Assembly (NCBI RefSeq): GCF_018100795.1
Contig: NZ_JAGJDY010000002.1
Coordinates: forward strand, 434,001-498,000
Origin: Alteromonas sp. MMG017
GTDB lineage: Bacteria > Pseudomonadota > Gammaproteobacteria > Enterobacterales > Alteromonadaceae
Length of the DNA: 64,000 bases
Reading direction: 5' to 3'
The first letter of the stretch is position 1. Each line of letters opens with the position of its first letter. The notes beneath the pieces were generated by a model. The model worked only from the letters and a program-made list of their open reading frames with translations, ran no database searches and had not been told where the DNA came from. Of this stretch, positions 56,437 through 64,000 are shown in pieces. A program made the position numbers and the translations under genes.

Positions 56437-58089
56437 TTATTCAACGGCTGTGTTGAGCAAACAGTTTATTTTTCTCCCGCCTTTTTCAAACCACACTTTA
56501 CTACTTAACGCTCTGATGAGGCCTAACCCTCTTCCGAATGAGTCATTACTTTCGGGGCTGGCTTTCTGTTCCCACTCAAAACCGTTCCCGCTGTCTTCTA
56601 TAGAAAGAAAGACGGTTTCTTTCGCCGGATCCGACTCGATATTAATAATAATCGTCCCTTCATCTAAGGCACTCAGTAACTTTTCTCGCTGCTCATAATA
56701 TAATTGAAAGCCTTCTGGCGAATGCTTTAGACGTGAGTTCATGTTCAAAATGCCGTGTTCTAAGGCGTTGCTGAACATTTCTGAAACCACCGTAAAGAGC
56801 ACTGAGCGAACATGTTCAATGCCGCTACATTGAGAAGTTTGATGGAGCATACGGGTTTGAATGTCGGGCTGCTTTAAATGTTTGGCACTTAAGGTGATAG
56901 TGATATTTAACGGAATATCGTCGGTAGCTCGATAAGGCTGAACCCCTTCCAAGGACTGACTTTTGAAAATAACCACTGACACATCGTCTTCAAAACTAGG
57001 TGTAGCCGAAAATGCTTTAGCGTGATTAAAAATTCCTTCGGCAGTGATATCAGTGGCATCAGCACACCATTGTTCTATCCCCTCTTCGGTTAACATACTT
57101 CCCTCTGCATCAACCGCTTCTGTCAATCCATCGGAATAGACAATTAACTTGTCATTCGCCAACATCTCAAAAATTTCGCACTCACTGTCAAATTCGTGTT
57201 GCTCAAGAATACCTAGCGCCATGTGAGGGGAAGAAATAGTTTTAATAAATTTCCGCTTGTCTGACACCACCAACATCTGTGGCATACCACCTTGCCAAAG
57301 GGTAATACGAGAACCATCATAGCCAACTTCGCCGATAACCGCAGCCATAAACATATCGCTGGGTAAAAATCGCAGAAGTATTTTATTAAACTCTGTCGCC
57401 ATTTCATTTACCGACAACCCTTTTAAAGACATCTCTTGAAATGCGCGCGTTACCGGCAGTGCACCAATAGCTGATGCCAATCCATGCCCGGTAAAATCTC
57501 CTACTAAAAAATATAAACCACCACTTGGGCTGGCTTCACATACAAATACATCACCATTAAATGTTTCAGCAGGCGTTAATGCGTGATCAAAATATTTAAG
57601 AATGTGGCTTTTATTTACAATGGCATGACTGAAAATATGCTCAACAATGGCATGCTCTCTTGCTACCCGTTGTTGATAAAACCTAAGCTCTTCATTTTGC
57701 TGTTCTATATGGGCACTTAGGTTGCGAATTTTTTCATGCGCGCGAATTTTGGCGGTGAGAATATGTTTGTCGAAAGGTTTGGTGGCAAAGTCATTTCCCC
57801 CAACCTCTAAACACTTCACTAGACTTTCTTTGTCATCCAATGCTGTGATAAATAAAATTGGTAAGTATCGGCCGCCGGCTAACGTTCTAATTTTCGGTGC
57901 AACCTCAAAACCGCTCATACCTGGCATTACCACATCAAGTAGCACTAAATCGGGTATCGCATGCTCTACTATCGCTAACGCATCGTTGCCACTCGAAGCC
58001 TCAACGCAATCGGTGAACCCAGCTTCGCTTAACATGCTAACTAACATAGTGCGGTTAATTGGCTCATCATCAACGATAAGAATTTTCAT
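56437..58089 (-). CDS. REC-PP2C-HATPase response regulator (CrsR/HsbR type)
   Basis: A 550-residue protein with three domains: receiver (1-125, Asp52 in LLDVVMPGMSG), SpoIIE/PP2C phosphatase (about 165-375, VGDFTGHGLASAIGALP, DDVSVVIFKS) and an anti-sigma-factor-type ATPase (about 390-545, EMFSNALEHGI, DSGNGF, GRGLGLIRAL). In Shewanella and Pseudomonas such proteins switch partners with a STAS protein to control an alternative sigma or flagellar programme. The STAS gene lies just upstream (38 bases), so the pair is an intact partner-switch. The C-terminal ATPase makes it both phosphatase and kinase of the partner. Confidence 0.9.
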   Translation of the reverse strand: MKILIVDDEPINRTMLVSMLSEAGFTDCVEASSGNDALAIVEHAIPDLVLLDVVMPGMSGFEVAPKIRTLAGGRYLPILFITALDDKESLVKCLEVGGNDFATKPFDKHILTAKIRAHEKIRNLSAHIEQQNEELRFYQQRVAREHAIVEHIFSHAIVNKSHILKYFDHALTPAETFNGDVFVCEASPSGGLYFLVGDFTGHGLASAIGALPVTRAFQEMSLKGLSVNEMATEFNKILLRFLPSDMFMAAVIGEVGYDGSRITLWQGGMPQMLVVSDKRKFIKTISSPHMALGILEQHEFDSECEIFEMLANDKLIVYSDGLTEAVDAEGSMLTEEGIEQWCADATDITAEGIFNHAKAFSATPSFEDDVSVVIFKSQSLEGVQPYRATDDIPLNITITLSAKHLKQPDIQTRMLHQTSQCSGIEHVRSVLFTVVSEMFSNALEHGILNMNSRLKHSPEGFQLYYEQREKLLSALDEGTIIINIESDPAKETVFLSIEDSGNGFEWEQKASPESNDSFGRGLGLIRALSSKVWFEKGGRKINCLLNTAVE

Positions 58090-58127
58090 TTAATTTTAGC
58101 GCCCTGTGGCTTGCTTGCTACTGCGTC

Positions 58128-58433
58128 TCAACGAATAATAAATTTTTTGTCAAAGCGCGATATTTTTAGTATTCGCTCTACGGGCGGTCGGCTATTCTCA
58201 ATACTAAATGTCAGCGGCCTTTGTGATAGAACTTTTTGCATATTTAGCAACATACCTAAGGCTGAACTGTCCATGTATTCTGTTTTAGCCAAGTCTACGG
58301 TGATGTGTTTCACATCAGAGTCTAAATCTTGATAGGCTGAGCGAAAGGCTTCCACTTTGCTAAAATCAAACTTTTCGCCCATCTCTATAATTAAAGTCTG
58401 TTGTTCATTAACTTTGTCCGTTGATACATTCAC
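58128..58433 (-). CDS. STAS-domain anti-sigma-factor antagonist (CrsA/HsbA type)
   Basis: A 101-residue single STAS domain protein, GTG start 7 bases after AAGGAG. The phosphorylation site is Ser57 in YMDSSALGMLL. It is the expected substrate of the next gene's phosphatase/kinase domains. Confidence 0.9.
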   Translation of the reverse strand: MNVSTDKVNEQQTLIIEMGEKFDFSKVEAFRSAYQDLDSDVKHITVDLAKTEYMDSSALGMLLNMQKVLSQRPLTFSIENSRPPVERILKISRFDKKFIIR

Positions 58434-58612
58434 TCAATGACTCCTTCTGCGTTGACTACACTGGTTGCTTTATTATCTAGTGACAAACACAGCGTATAAT
58501 TAGGCATTACTGAATTTATTCTAGCGCAGATATTTCAGCCTGCCATGCTACAATTGTAGATAAGCCTAAATAAGGCTCGTTTAACGCACAGGAAAAATAA
58601 TCAGAGGATAAA

Positions 58613-58945
58613 ATGCAAGATTGGCAAGATGCACTGCTGGTATACAGTACCGATACAGGTAAAGTTAAACCTTCGCCTAAAGAAGCAAAGCGTTCCACTT
58701 CCGACGATGGTATTGTTCGCATACACAGAGAAACAAAAGGCCGCAAAGGGAAAGGCGTGTCTATAATTAAAGGGCTTGATTTAGCCCCCGATGCGTTAAA
58801 AAAACTTGGCACTGAATTAAAAAAGAAGTGTGGCTGTGGTGGCGCGGTTAAAGATGGACAAATTGAAGTTCAAACGGATGACCGCGAGAAGTTAAAAGCT
58901 TTACTGCAGGATAAGGGCTTTAGCGCTAAAATTGCTGGGGGTTAA
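58613..58945 (+). CDS. yciH: SUI1/YciH translation-factor-like protein
   Basis: A 110-residue protein with AGAGGA upstream and the SUI1/eIF1 fold (RETKGRKGKGVSIIKGLDL, GTELKKKCGCGGAVKDGQIEVQ). It resembles E. coli YciH, thought to influence start-site selection. Divergent from the STAS gene; 43 bases before the double-receiver gene. Confidence 0.93.
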   Translation: MQDWQDALLVYSTDTGKVKPSPKEAKRSTSDDGIVRIHRETKGRKGKGVSIIKGLDLAPDALKKLGTELKKKCGCGGAVKDGQIEVQTDDREKLKALLQDKGFSAKIAGG

Positions 58946-58988
58946 TTCACCCCCTTACTTTCCTTGAAAATACCAAAAAGAGAACGGA

Positions 58989-59789
58989 ATGGAAAAGCTG
59001 TCAATTTCTGATTTACATATCATATTAGTTGAACCCTCTGATACGCAGAGGAAGATTATTACTACCCTATTGTTGAAAGAAAAGGTAAAGGAAATTGATC
59101 CTGTTAGTACCCTTTCTGAAGCTATTTCGGCGGTAAAAGCGCACGGTGCAGACCTGATTGTTAGCGCGATGTACTTCGAAGACGGCACAGCATTAGATTT
59201 GATCAAGTTCATTAAAGAAAATGACGATTTTAAATCTATTCCATTCATGTTGGTCTCAAGTGAGAACAGAATAAGCAAGTTGGAAGAATTCAAACAAGCT
59301 GGCGTTTCAGCTATCCTCCCTAAGCCTTTCGAGCCTCTTCATTTGTCTCGCGCGCTTAATGCTAGCCTTGATTTAATCAATCACGACGAACTTGAACTCG
59401 AGCTATTCGATATACACGATGTTAGGGTTCTGCTTGTTGACGACAGTAAATTAGCGCGTAATCACATTCGTCGTGTACTTGAAGGTATGGGACTACAGCG
59501 CATTAAAGAAGCTGAAAATGGCGCAATGGCACTTACCTTTATAAAGGATGAAGCCTTTGATTTAGTGGTTACCGATTACAACATGCCAGAAATGGATGGC
59601 CGAGAACTTTCTGAGTTTATCCGATTCAACCCCGAAACTACGCATATTCCTATCATCATGGTAACGTCTGAAGCAGCCGACAGTGCTCATATGGCCAATA
59701 TTCAACAGACCGGCGTGAACGCGTTATGTGACAAGCCATTCGAACCTACAGAAGTTCGACAAATGCTCGCGGCCTTATTAGGTAACTAA
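58989..59789 (+). CDS. Double-receiver response regulator, first receiver degenerate
   Basis: A 266-residue protein with two receiver domains and no output domain. In the first (1-125) the phospho-acceptor position is Ala60 (LIVSAMY) and the acidic pair is EP, so it cannot be phosphorylated in the normal way; its Lys (LPKPFEP) is kept. The second (140-266) is canonical: DD at about 152, Asp196 in LVVTDYNMPEMDG and Lys in CDKPFEP. A stand-alone signalling adaptor is likely. Followed by a hairpin at 59825-59866. Confidence 0.9.
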   Translation: MEKLSISDLHIILVEPSDTQRKIITTLLLKEKVKEIDPVSTLSEAISAVKAHGADLIVSAMYFEDGTALDLIKFIKENDDFKSIPFMLVSSENRISKLEEFKQAGVSAILPKPFEPLHLSRALNASLDLINHDELELELFDIHDVRVLLVDDSKLARNHIRRVLEGMGLQRIKEAENGAMALTFIKDEAFDLVVTDYNMPEMDGRELSEFIRFNPETTHIPIIMVTSEAADSAHMANIQQTGVNALCDKPFEPTEVRQMLAALLGN

Positions 59790-59824
59790 GGTAACAAGTT
59801 TTCTAAAAAATACACCATATTGCC

Positions 59825-59866
59825 TAAAGCAGTAAGCTCACACTATGTCAGTGACTTGCTGCTTTA
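59825..59866 (+). terminator. Imperfect hairpin after the double-receiver gene
   Basis: TAAAGCAGTAAG pairs with CTTGCTGCTTTA (one T-G pair), with inner pairing CTCAC/GTGA. No T run follows, so termination would be inefficient or Rho-assisted. Confidence 0.4.
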
Positions 59867-59952
59867 AACTGAATTCACAATTCACCTACCCCTTCTACCA
59901 ACATCTATCAAGCCCCCTCCCCTATAAATATTAAAAGCAATGTAAAAACAGG

Positions 59953-59981
59953 TTGACACTGACAGGCTGTACGCATAAAGT
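59953..59981 (+). promoter_or_regulatory. Promoter of the pheL-pheA transcript
   Basis: TTGACA (-35, 59953-59958), a 17-base spacer and TAAAGT (-10, 59976-59981); an AT-rich start zone follows. The leader peptide begins 8 bases later. Confidence 0.65.
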
Positions 59982-59988
59982 CAGGCGT

Positions 59989-60048
59989 ATGAAACAGAAT
60001 AATATACATGCAGTAGCTATCTTTTTTGCGTTTATGCTCTTTAAATAG
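59989..60048 (+). CDS. pheL: pheA leader peptide PheL
   Basis: A 19-residue frame MKQNNIHAVAIFFAFMLFK with four Phe codons in nine (codons 12, 13, 15 and 18), upstream of an attenuator and pheA. Phe starvation would stall ribosomes on the Phe codons and prevent the terminator from forming. E. coli pheL ([15 protein letters not shown]) differs in sequence but not in design. Confidence 0.85.
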   Translation: MKQNNIHAVAIFFAFMLFK

Positions 60049-60071
60049 GGAGGCGCAGCTACATGCATAAA

Positions 60072-60098
60072 AACCTCCCTCAAGGGAGGTTTTTTTTT
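60072..60098 (+). terminator. pheA attenuator terminator
   Basis: The stem AACCTCCCT / AGGGAGGTT with a CA loop is followed by eight T, 25 bases before the pheA ATG. The distance to the leader stop fits transcription attenuation. Confidence 0.85.
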
Positions 60099-60122
60099 AG
60101 CTAATACGATAAGTGGAAAACT

Positions 60123-61304
60123 ATGTCTGATAACGCCTTAGATGCTGTAAGAGAGCGCATAACATCTTTAGATAGCGAACTTCTAACCTTGTTGGCCGAG
60201 CGCCGTGTGCTTACCAATGAAGTCGCTGAAACTAAAATTAAGCACCATATTCCAGTTCGGGATCAGAAACGTGAAGAGCAACTGCTTGTTCGCCTAATTA
60301 AAGAAGGTAAGGACGCAGGTCTTGACCCTCACTACGTTACCCAGATATTTCATGTCATCATTGAAGACTCGGTGTTAAACCAGCAAGCAATGCTTGCAGA
60401 ACGCGCCAATCCGGGTAGTACACTTCCTCTTAATCGTGTGGCTTTCTTGGGTGATAAGGGCTCTTACTCGTACCTTGCTACCCAGAAATACTTTTCTAGA
60501 CGCCCAGGTGAATTACTAGAAATAGGTTGTCAGAGCTTTAGCGAAATTATTCAGAAAGTGGAGAATGCAGAAGCCGACTACGCCGTTCTGCCTATTGAAA
60601 ATACAACGTCAGGCAGTATTAATGAAGTGTATGACCAACTTCAACATACTCACTTGAGCATTATTGGCGAACTTACTCACCCTATTCGTCATACTTTGCT
60701 TGTTGGTGCAGACACGACGGTAGATAAAATTAAAACCGTGTACGCGCATCCACAAGTATTCACACAATGCAGCCACTTCCTAGCTGAGCTTGGCAACATT
60801 GAAGTGAAAACCATGGACAGCACGTCTTCGGCTATGTTGACCGTGAGTGAGTTACAGCGAGATGATATTGCAGCTATTGGCAGTGAGGCTGGTGGAAACC
60901 TTTATGGTCTTACTGCAATAAAAAGTAACTTGGCCAACCAAAAAGAAAACCATAGCCGTTTCATTGTGGTTGCACGTAAAGCGGTAGTGGTACCACTTCA
61001 AGTTCCGGCTAAGACTACATTGGTAATGTCTACGGTTCAGAAGCCTGGCGCGTTAGTTGAAGCACTTTTGGTGCTAAGTGAAAACAATATTAATATGACG
61101 AAGTTAGAGTCTCGTCCTATTCCTGGTAACCCTTGGGAAGAAATGTTTTACATTGATGTGAAAGGCAATGTGGAAGATGGTCCTGTGCAAAATGCCATTG
61201 AAGCCCTTCGAAGCATCACCCGCTATATTAAAATATTAGGCTGCTATCCTAGCGAAGAAATCAGCCCTACAAAAGTAGCGGCAGCCAGTGCATTAGCGGA
61301 GTAA
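60123..61304 (+). CDS. pheA: Bifunctional chorismate mutase/prephenate dehydratase
   Basis: A 393-residue protein: AroQ chorismate mutase (about 5-90, with SELLTLLAERRVLTNEVAETK), prephenate dehydratase (about 103-285, VAFLGDKGSYSYLA, LPIENTTSGSINE, SRFIVV) and a C-terminal ACT domain (about 297-375) with GALVEAL and ESRPIPG, the Phe feedback site. It makes phenylpyruvate. It has its own promoter and attenuator and is followed by a terminator. Confidence 0.97.
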   Translation: MSDNALDAVRERITSLDSELLTLLAERRVLTNEVAETKIKHHIPVRDQKREEQLLVRLIKEGKDAGLDPHYVTQIFHVIIEDSVLNQQAMLAERANPGSTLPLNRVAFLGDKGSYSYLATQKYFSRRPGELLEIGCQSFSEIIQKVENAEADYAVLPIENTTSGSINEVYDQLQHTHLSIIGELTHPIRHTLLVGADTTVDKIKTVYAHPQVFTQCSHFLAELGNIEVKTMDSTSSAMLTVSELQRDDIAAIGSEAGGNLYGLTAIKSNLANQKENHSRFIVVARKAVVVPLQVPAKTTLVMSTVQKPGALVEALLVLSENNINMTKLESRPIPGNPWEEMFYIDVKGNVEDGPVQNAIEALRSITRYIKILGCYPSEEISPTKVAAASALAE

Positions 61305-61330
61305 CGCAGCACTCGTATTCAACTTAACAC

Positions 61331-61375
61331 CACGCACCTCATGACTTTTGTTATTGATGGTGCGTGTCTCTTTAT
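61331..61375 (+). terminator. Terminator after pheA
   Basis: CACGCACC pairs with GGTGCGTG across a 20-base loop, followed by a T-rich run (TCTCTTTATT). Confidence 0.55.
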
Positions 61376-61398
61376 TCTCTATTATTTACCCGTTATCG

Positions 61399-63723
61399 CT
61401 ACACTTTATATCTATCGACTTGAGACTGCATTGCCTGAGCAACTTCAGACAAGGATTGCGTCCTTTTTGAAATGAAATCGACTTCGTGTTCTATCTTCTC
61501 AGACATTGTAGAAATTTCGAGAATATTTTGATTCACACTGTCGGTTACGGTCGCTTGCTCTTGTGTTGCTGCGGCTACCGTATCTGCCATGCCTTGTACT
61601 TGCTCAATCACCTGCATAAGCTCCTTCATTGCAGTGGCAAGTAAATCAAACAAATGTATTCCACCATCCGCCGTTGTTTTGGCTTTTTCCATTTCAAGCA
61701 CTGAAAGTTCAGACGACTTAATCATACTATTTACAATGCCGCCGATTTTGTCAGTACTTGATTGCGAGCGAGTAGCTAGCGCTCTCACTTCGTCGGCCAC
61801 TACGGAAAAGCCCCGACCTGCTTCGCCAGCTCTCGCCGCTTCTATCGCAGCATTTAACGCAAGTAAGTTAGTTTGATCGGCTATAGAAGTAATATCCCCT
61901 AATAAGTCATTGATACTGCCAACTTCAGTATTAAGTGCGTTAATAACTTCACTAGAGCGTGAAAGCAAATCCACCATGAGCTGAACATTGTTAGAGGCTA
62001 AATCAGAACGTTCTATATTTTCCTTAAGCCCACTCATGGCCATCTCACCTTGGTCGCGCGTGTCCACCGTAGTTCGAGCAACGTCTGAAACCGATACCGA
62101 AAGCTCCTCTACGGAGGACGCAACACTACTACTTTGCTCTCTTTGGGAATGGACAGCAGTCAGACTTTCACCAACCGTTTCAGTAAATTCCACGGTAGTT
62201 TGTGTAAGTACTTTCGCATCAGCCTTAAACTGTTTCACCAATACATGTATCTGGTCAATGAACGCATTAAAAGGAGAGATAACATCGTTAATTTCAGCAA
62301 TTGGCGATGCTTCTAGTCTAGTAGTTAGGTCACCAGAACCATTAGCTAAATCATCACATGCAGATTTTAATTTCGTAAGGGGAGAAACCAACACATTAGC
62401 AAGTCGAAGAGCTACGGCTATTGAAACGACAATTAACACACACGCTATGGCTAAAACCGTAAGTAGTAGGGTGCGTTGCAGCTTGGTTAGCGGTAAGAGG
62501 GCCTCTTCCACATCAATTTCAGCTAACAGTGCGTAGGTATAACTTCCTAATTCTATAGGGCTATAATAGGAATACACATCAACACCACGATAATCTTCAA
62601 CAGTAGTAAAGCCAGTTTTAGCGTCAAATGCTTTTTTCACTGAGGGGGACTCAACTTTTTGGATGCCAACACTAGTGCCTGCTCTTTGAGCATTGGTCGC
62701 TACAGACGGGTAGCGTTGTTGAATAGCATCACTATACCCCTCTGGGTCCTCAACAAAAAAACGGCTTTCTGTCACTAACAGAGATTCAGGTGAAACTAGA
62801 TAAGTTTCCCCCGAATCGCCAAATCCTCTCGCCTTCCAATCAGAGTCGTGGGTAAGAATATTGCTGACAACATCCAGCGGAATTTGAAAGATGAGTATGC
62901 CTAATAGATTGCCGTTAATATCTACAATTTGGGAGCCAAAGAAACCCGCCATTGCGTCATAAGAAGGCAAATAGCTGGTTAACTCACTAATCACGACTTC
63001 ATCGGAGGCTGTACTTTGCATCGCCAAGCTGAACGCTTCACCAATTCCCGTATCAGCGTAAGGCCCTGACTTGAGGCTTGTAGCAAAGTCGAGCTCTTTA
63101 AAAACGCTATACACGATATTGCCAGAATCTGGATCGACAATAAAAATATCGTAGTAGTTAAAAGTTTGAAGGAAGCTGCGAATTTCTTCATGGTACTGCT
63201 CATGAATATCAGCGTATGTCGTACCGTTATTTAAACTCACTAAGGTGTCTTTTTCACCAATGTTATAGGTTGAGCCTGCAATAAAGTCGTACTGTAGCTT
63301 CTTCGTAACTAAGGGTAAGCTTTGATATAATTTTTCTACGTTGAGTAAAGGCTGGTTATTACGTTGTTCATATAAATCTGCGAAAGCGACAGAGTAGTAG
63401 TTACTTAACTTTTCACTTTGCTCGCTACTATAAGCATCTAATTCCGCATTATATTGATTGAAAGCCTGTTTAAATTTTGGTGTGGACTGGGTGATAATTG
63501 ATGATTCAGAAAAATTGCTTATCTGCTTACTCACGAAATCGACGTAATCTATAAACGCTTCTTTAGTCTGCACATTCTGCAACACTAACTTATCTTCTGC
63601 GGCTTGTTCTAATGCGCTTTTCGAAAGGTTGTTTGCTGTCCAATAAGTAGCAAACGCGAGTATTATTATGACCCCTATAGTAAGCATAGTTGTCGATAAA
63701 AGAAGGCGGAATTTTAGAGACAT
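61399..63723 (-). CDS. Methyl-accepting chemotaxis protein
   Basis: A 774-residue receptor: first membrane helix (about 8-30), a long periplasmic double-Cache-type sensor (about 35-410, with [19 protein letters not shown] and [11 protein letters not shown]), second helix (about 418-440, [17 protein letters not shown]), HAMP (about 440-495) and a signalling domain with the conserved tip [19 protein letters not shown] then [15 protein letters not shown]. No pentapeptide tether at the C-terminus (ends DRYKV). The ligand is unknown; a small organic acid or amino acid is usual for double-Cache sensors. Confidence 0.93.
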   Translation of the reverse strand: MSLKFRLLLSTTMLTIGVIIILAFATYWTANNLSKSALEQAAEDKLVLQNVQTKEAFIDYVDFVSKQISNFSESSIITQSTPKFKQAFNQYNAELDAYSSEQSEKLSNYYSVAFADLYEQRNNQPLLNVEKLYQSLPLVTKKLQYDFIAGSTYNIGEKDTLVSLNNGTTYADIHEQYHEEIRSFLQTFNYYDIFIVDPDSGNIVYSVFKELDFATSLKSGPYADTGIGEAFSLAMQSTASDEVVISELTSYLPSYDAMAGFFGSQIVDINGNLLGILIFQIPLDVVSNILTHDSDWKARGFGDSGETYLVSPESLLVTESRFFVEDPEGYSDAIQQRYPSVATNAQRAGTSVGIQKVESPSVKKAFDAKTGFTTVEDYRGVDVYSYYSPIELGSYTYALLAEIDVEEALLPLTKLQRTLLLTVLAIACVLIVVSIAVALRLANVLVSPLTKLKSACDDLANGSGDLTTRLEASPIAEINDVISPFNAFIDQIHVLVKQFKADAKVLTQTTVEFTETVGESLTAVHSQREQSSSVASSVEELSVSVSDVARTTVDTRDQGEMAMSGLKENIERSDLASNNVQLMVDLLSRSSEVINALNTEVGSINDLLGDITSIADQTNLLALNAAIEAARAGEAGRGFSVVADEVRALATRSQSSTDKIGGIVNSMIKSSELSVLEMEKAKTTADGGIHLFDLLATAMKELMQVIEQVQGMADTVAAATQEQATVTDSVNQNILEISTMSEKIEHEVDFISKRTQSLSEVAQAMQSQVDRYKV

Positions 63724-64000
63724 TGATTAATCCGTTAACGTTTTGGGAGGAGTAGCGTCAAATTTAAAGACTAAACATAGAAGACAAATATCAATTCATC
63801 CTCTCAACTATAGTCTAGATTTTTGCTTACCAGTAACGTTCACGCTTAAATTAAAATATCTCTTTTAAAAATGGCTCCACCTTCTAATCAAATACTTATT
63901 AAACGTTTTGCGAATTAAGGCTTTCTTAGTAATTTGCCATCGTCAGCTTTCAATAACAGTTGTTTACTATCGACTAGGCATGTTTTTGCATAGCTGCCAA

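Noticed and set aside
61988..62536. 182-codon plus-strand frame opposite the chemotaxis receptor
   Set aside because: Antisense shadow of the HAMP and signalling helices, Ser/Thr-rich, no ribosome site.

Overview
The window looks like a chromosome segment of a marine gammaproteobacterium of the order Alteromonadales (Alteromonas/Paraglaciecola-like). The basis is a moderate GC content, a gammaproteobacterial core order (ybgC-tolQRAB-pal-cpoB, aspS-nudB-ruvCAB, glrK-qseG-glrR, pheL-pheA) and a large TonB-dependent receptor with polysaccharide-degrading enzymes. It splits into an accessory half (about 1-35200) and a core half (35216 to the end), separated by a tRNA-Ser gene whose 3' end faces the accessory DNA.

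Accessory half. It opens with the end of a sulfatase, an AraC regulator, and a divergent four-gene operon of 'planctomycete-type' proteins: a membrane cytochrome with leucine-rich repeats, a beta-propeller protein, a two-haem-motif DUF1549/DUF1553 lipoprotein and a Tat-exported DUF1501 protein. A relic outer-membrane barrel gene, a DUF1080 lipoprotein and a GH43-CBM6 enzyme follow on the minus strand. Then come a TonB-dependent receptor with its lipoprotein partner, a stand-alone ExoP-type C-terminal domain, a GH16 endo-galactanase-like enzyme with a GH2 beta-galactosidase, and two flavin-dependent halogenase-like proteins, one of them degenerate. The half ends with a catabolic set: FucP-family permease, altronate dehydratase, an aldo/keto reductase resembling plant L-galactose dehydrogenase, a lactonase, a LgoD-like L-galactonate dehydrogenase and an IclR regulator. 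A MITE-like repeat and a decayed sulfatase gene lie next to the tRNA-Ser.

The simplest joint reading is use of a sulfated red-algal galactan such as porphyran. Sulfatase, GH16 and GH2 would release D-galactose and L-galactose. L-galactose would enter by the FucP-type permease and be oxidised through L-galactonolactone, L-galactonate, D-tagaturonate and D-altronate to 2-keto-3-deoxygluconate. Tagaturonate reductase and the enzymes after altronate dehydratase are not in the window. The role of the haem/DUF1549-DUF1553/DUF1501 operon is unknown and is the least explained part of the window.

Core half. It holds tRNA-Ser(GGA), nadA, three tRNA-Lys(UUU) genes, the Tol-Pal operon, a candidate small RNA between ruvB and ybgC, the aspS-nudB-ruvCAB genes, a DUF72 gene, a GAF protein, the GlrKR two-component system, an EF-hand protein, and a signalling group (GGDEF-EAL protein, TerB-like protein, a REC-PP2C-ATPase regulator with its STAS partner, and a double-receiver protein). 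Attenuated pheA and a methyl-accepting chemotaxis protein close the window.
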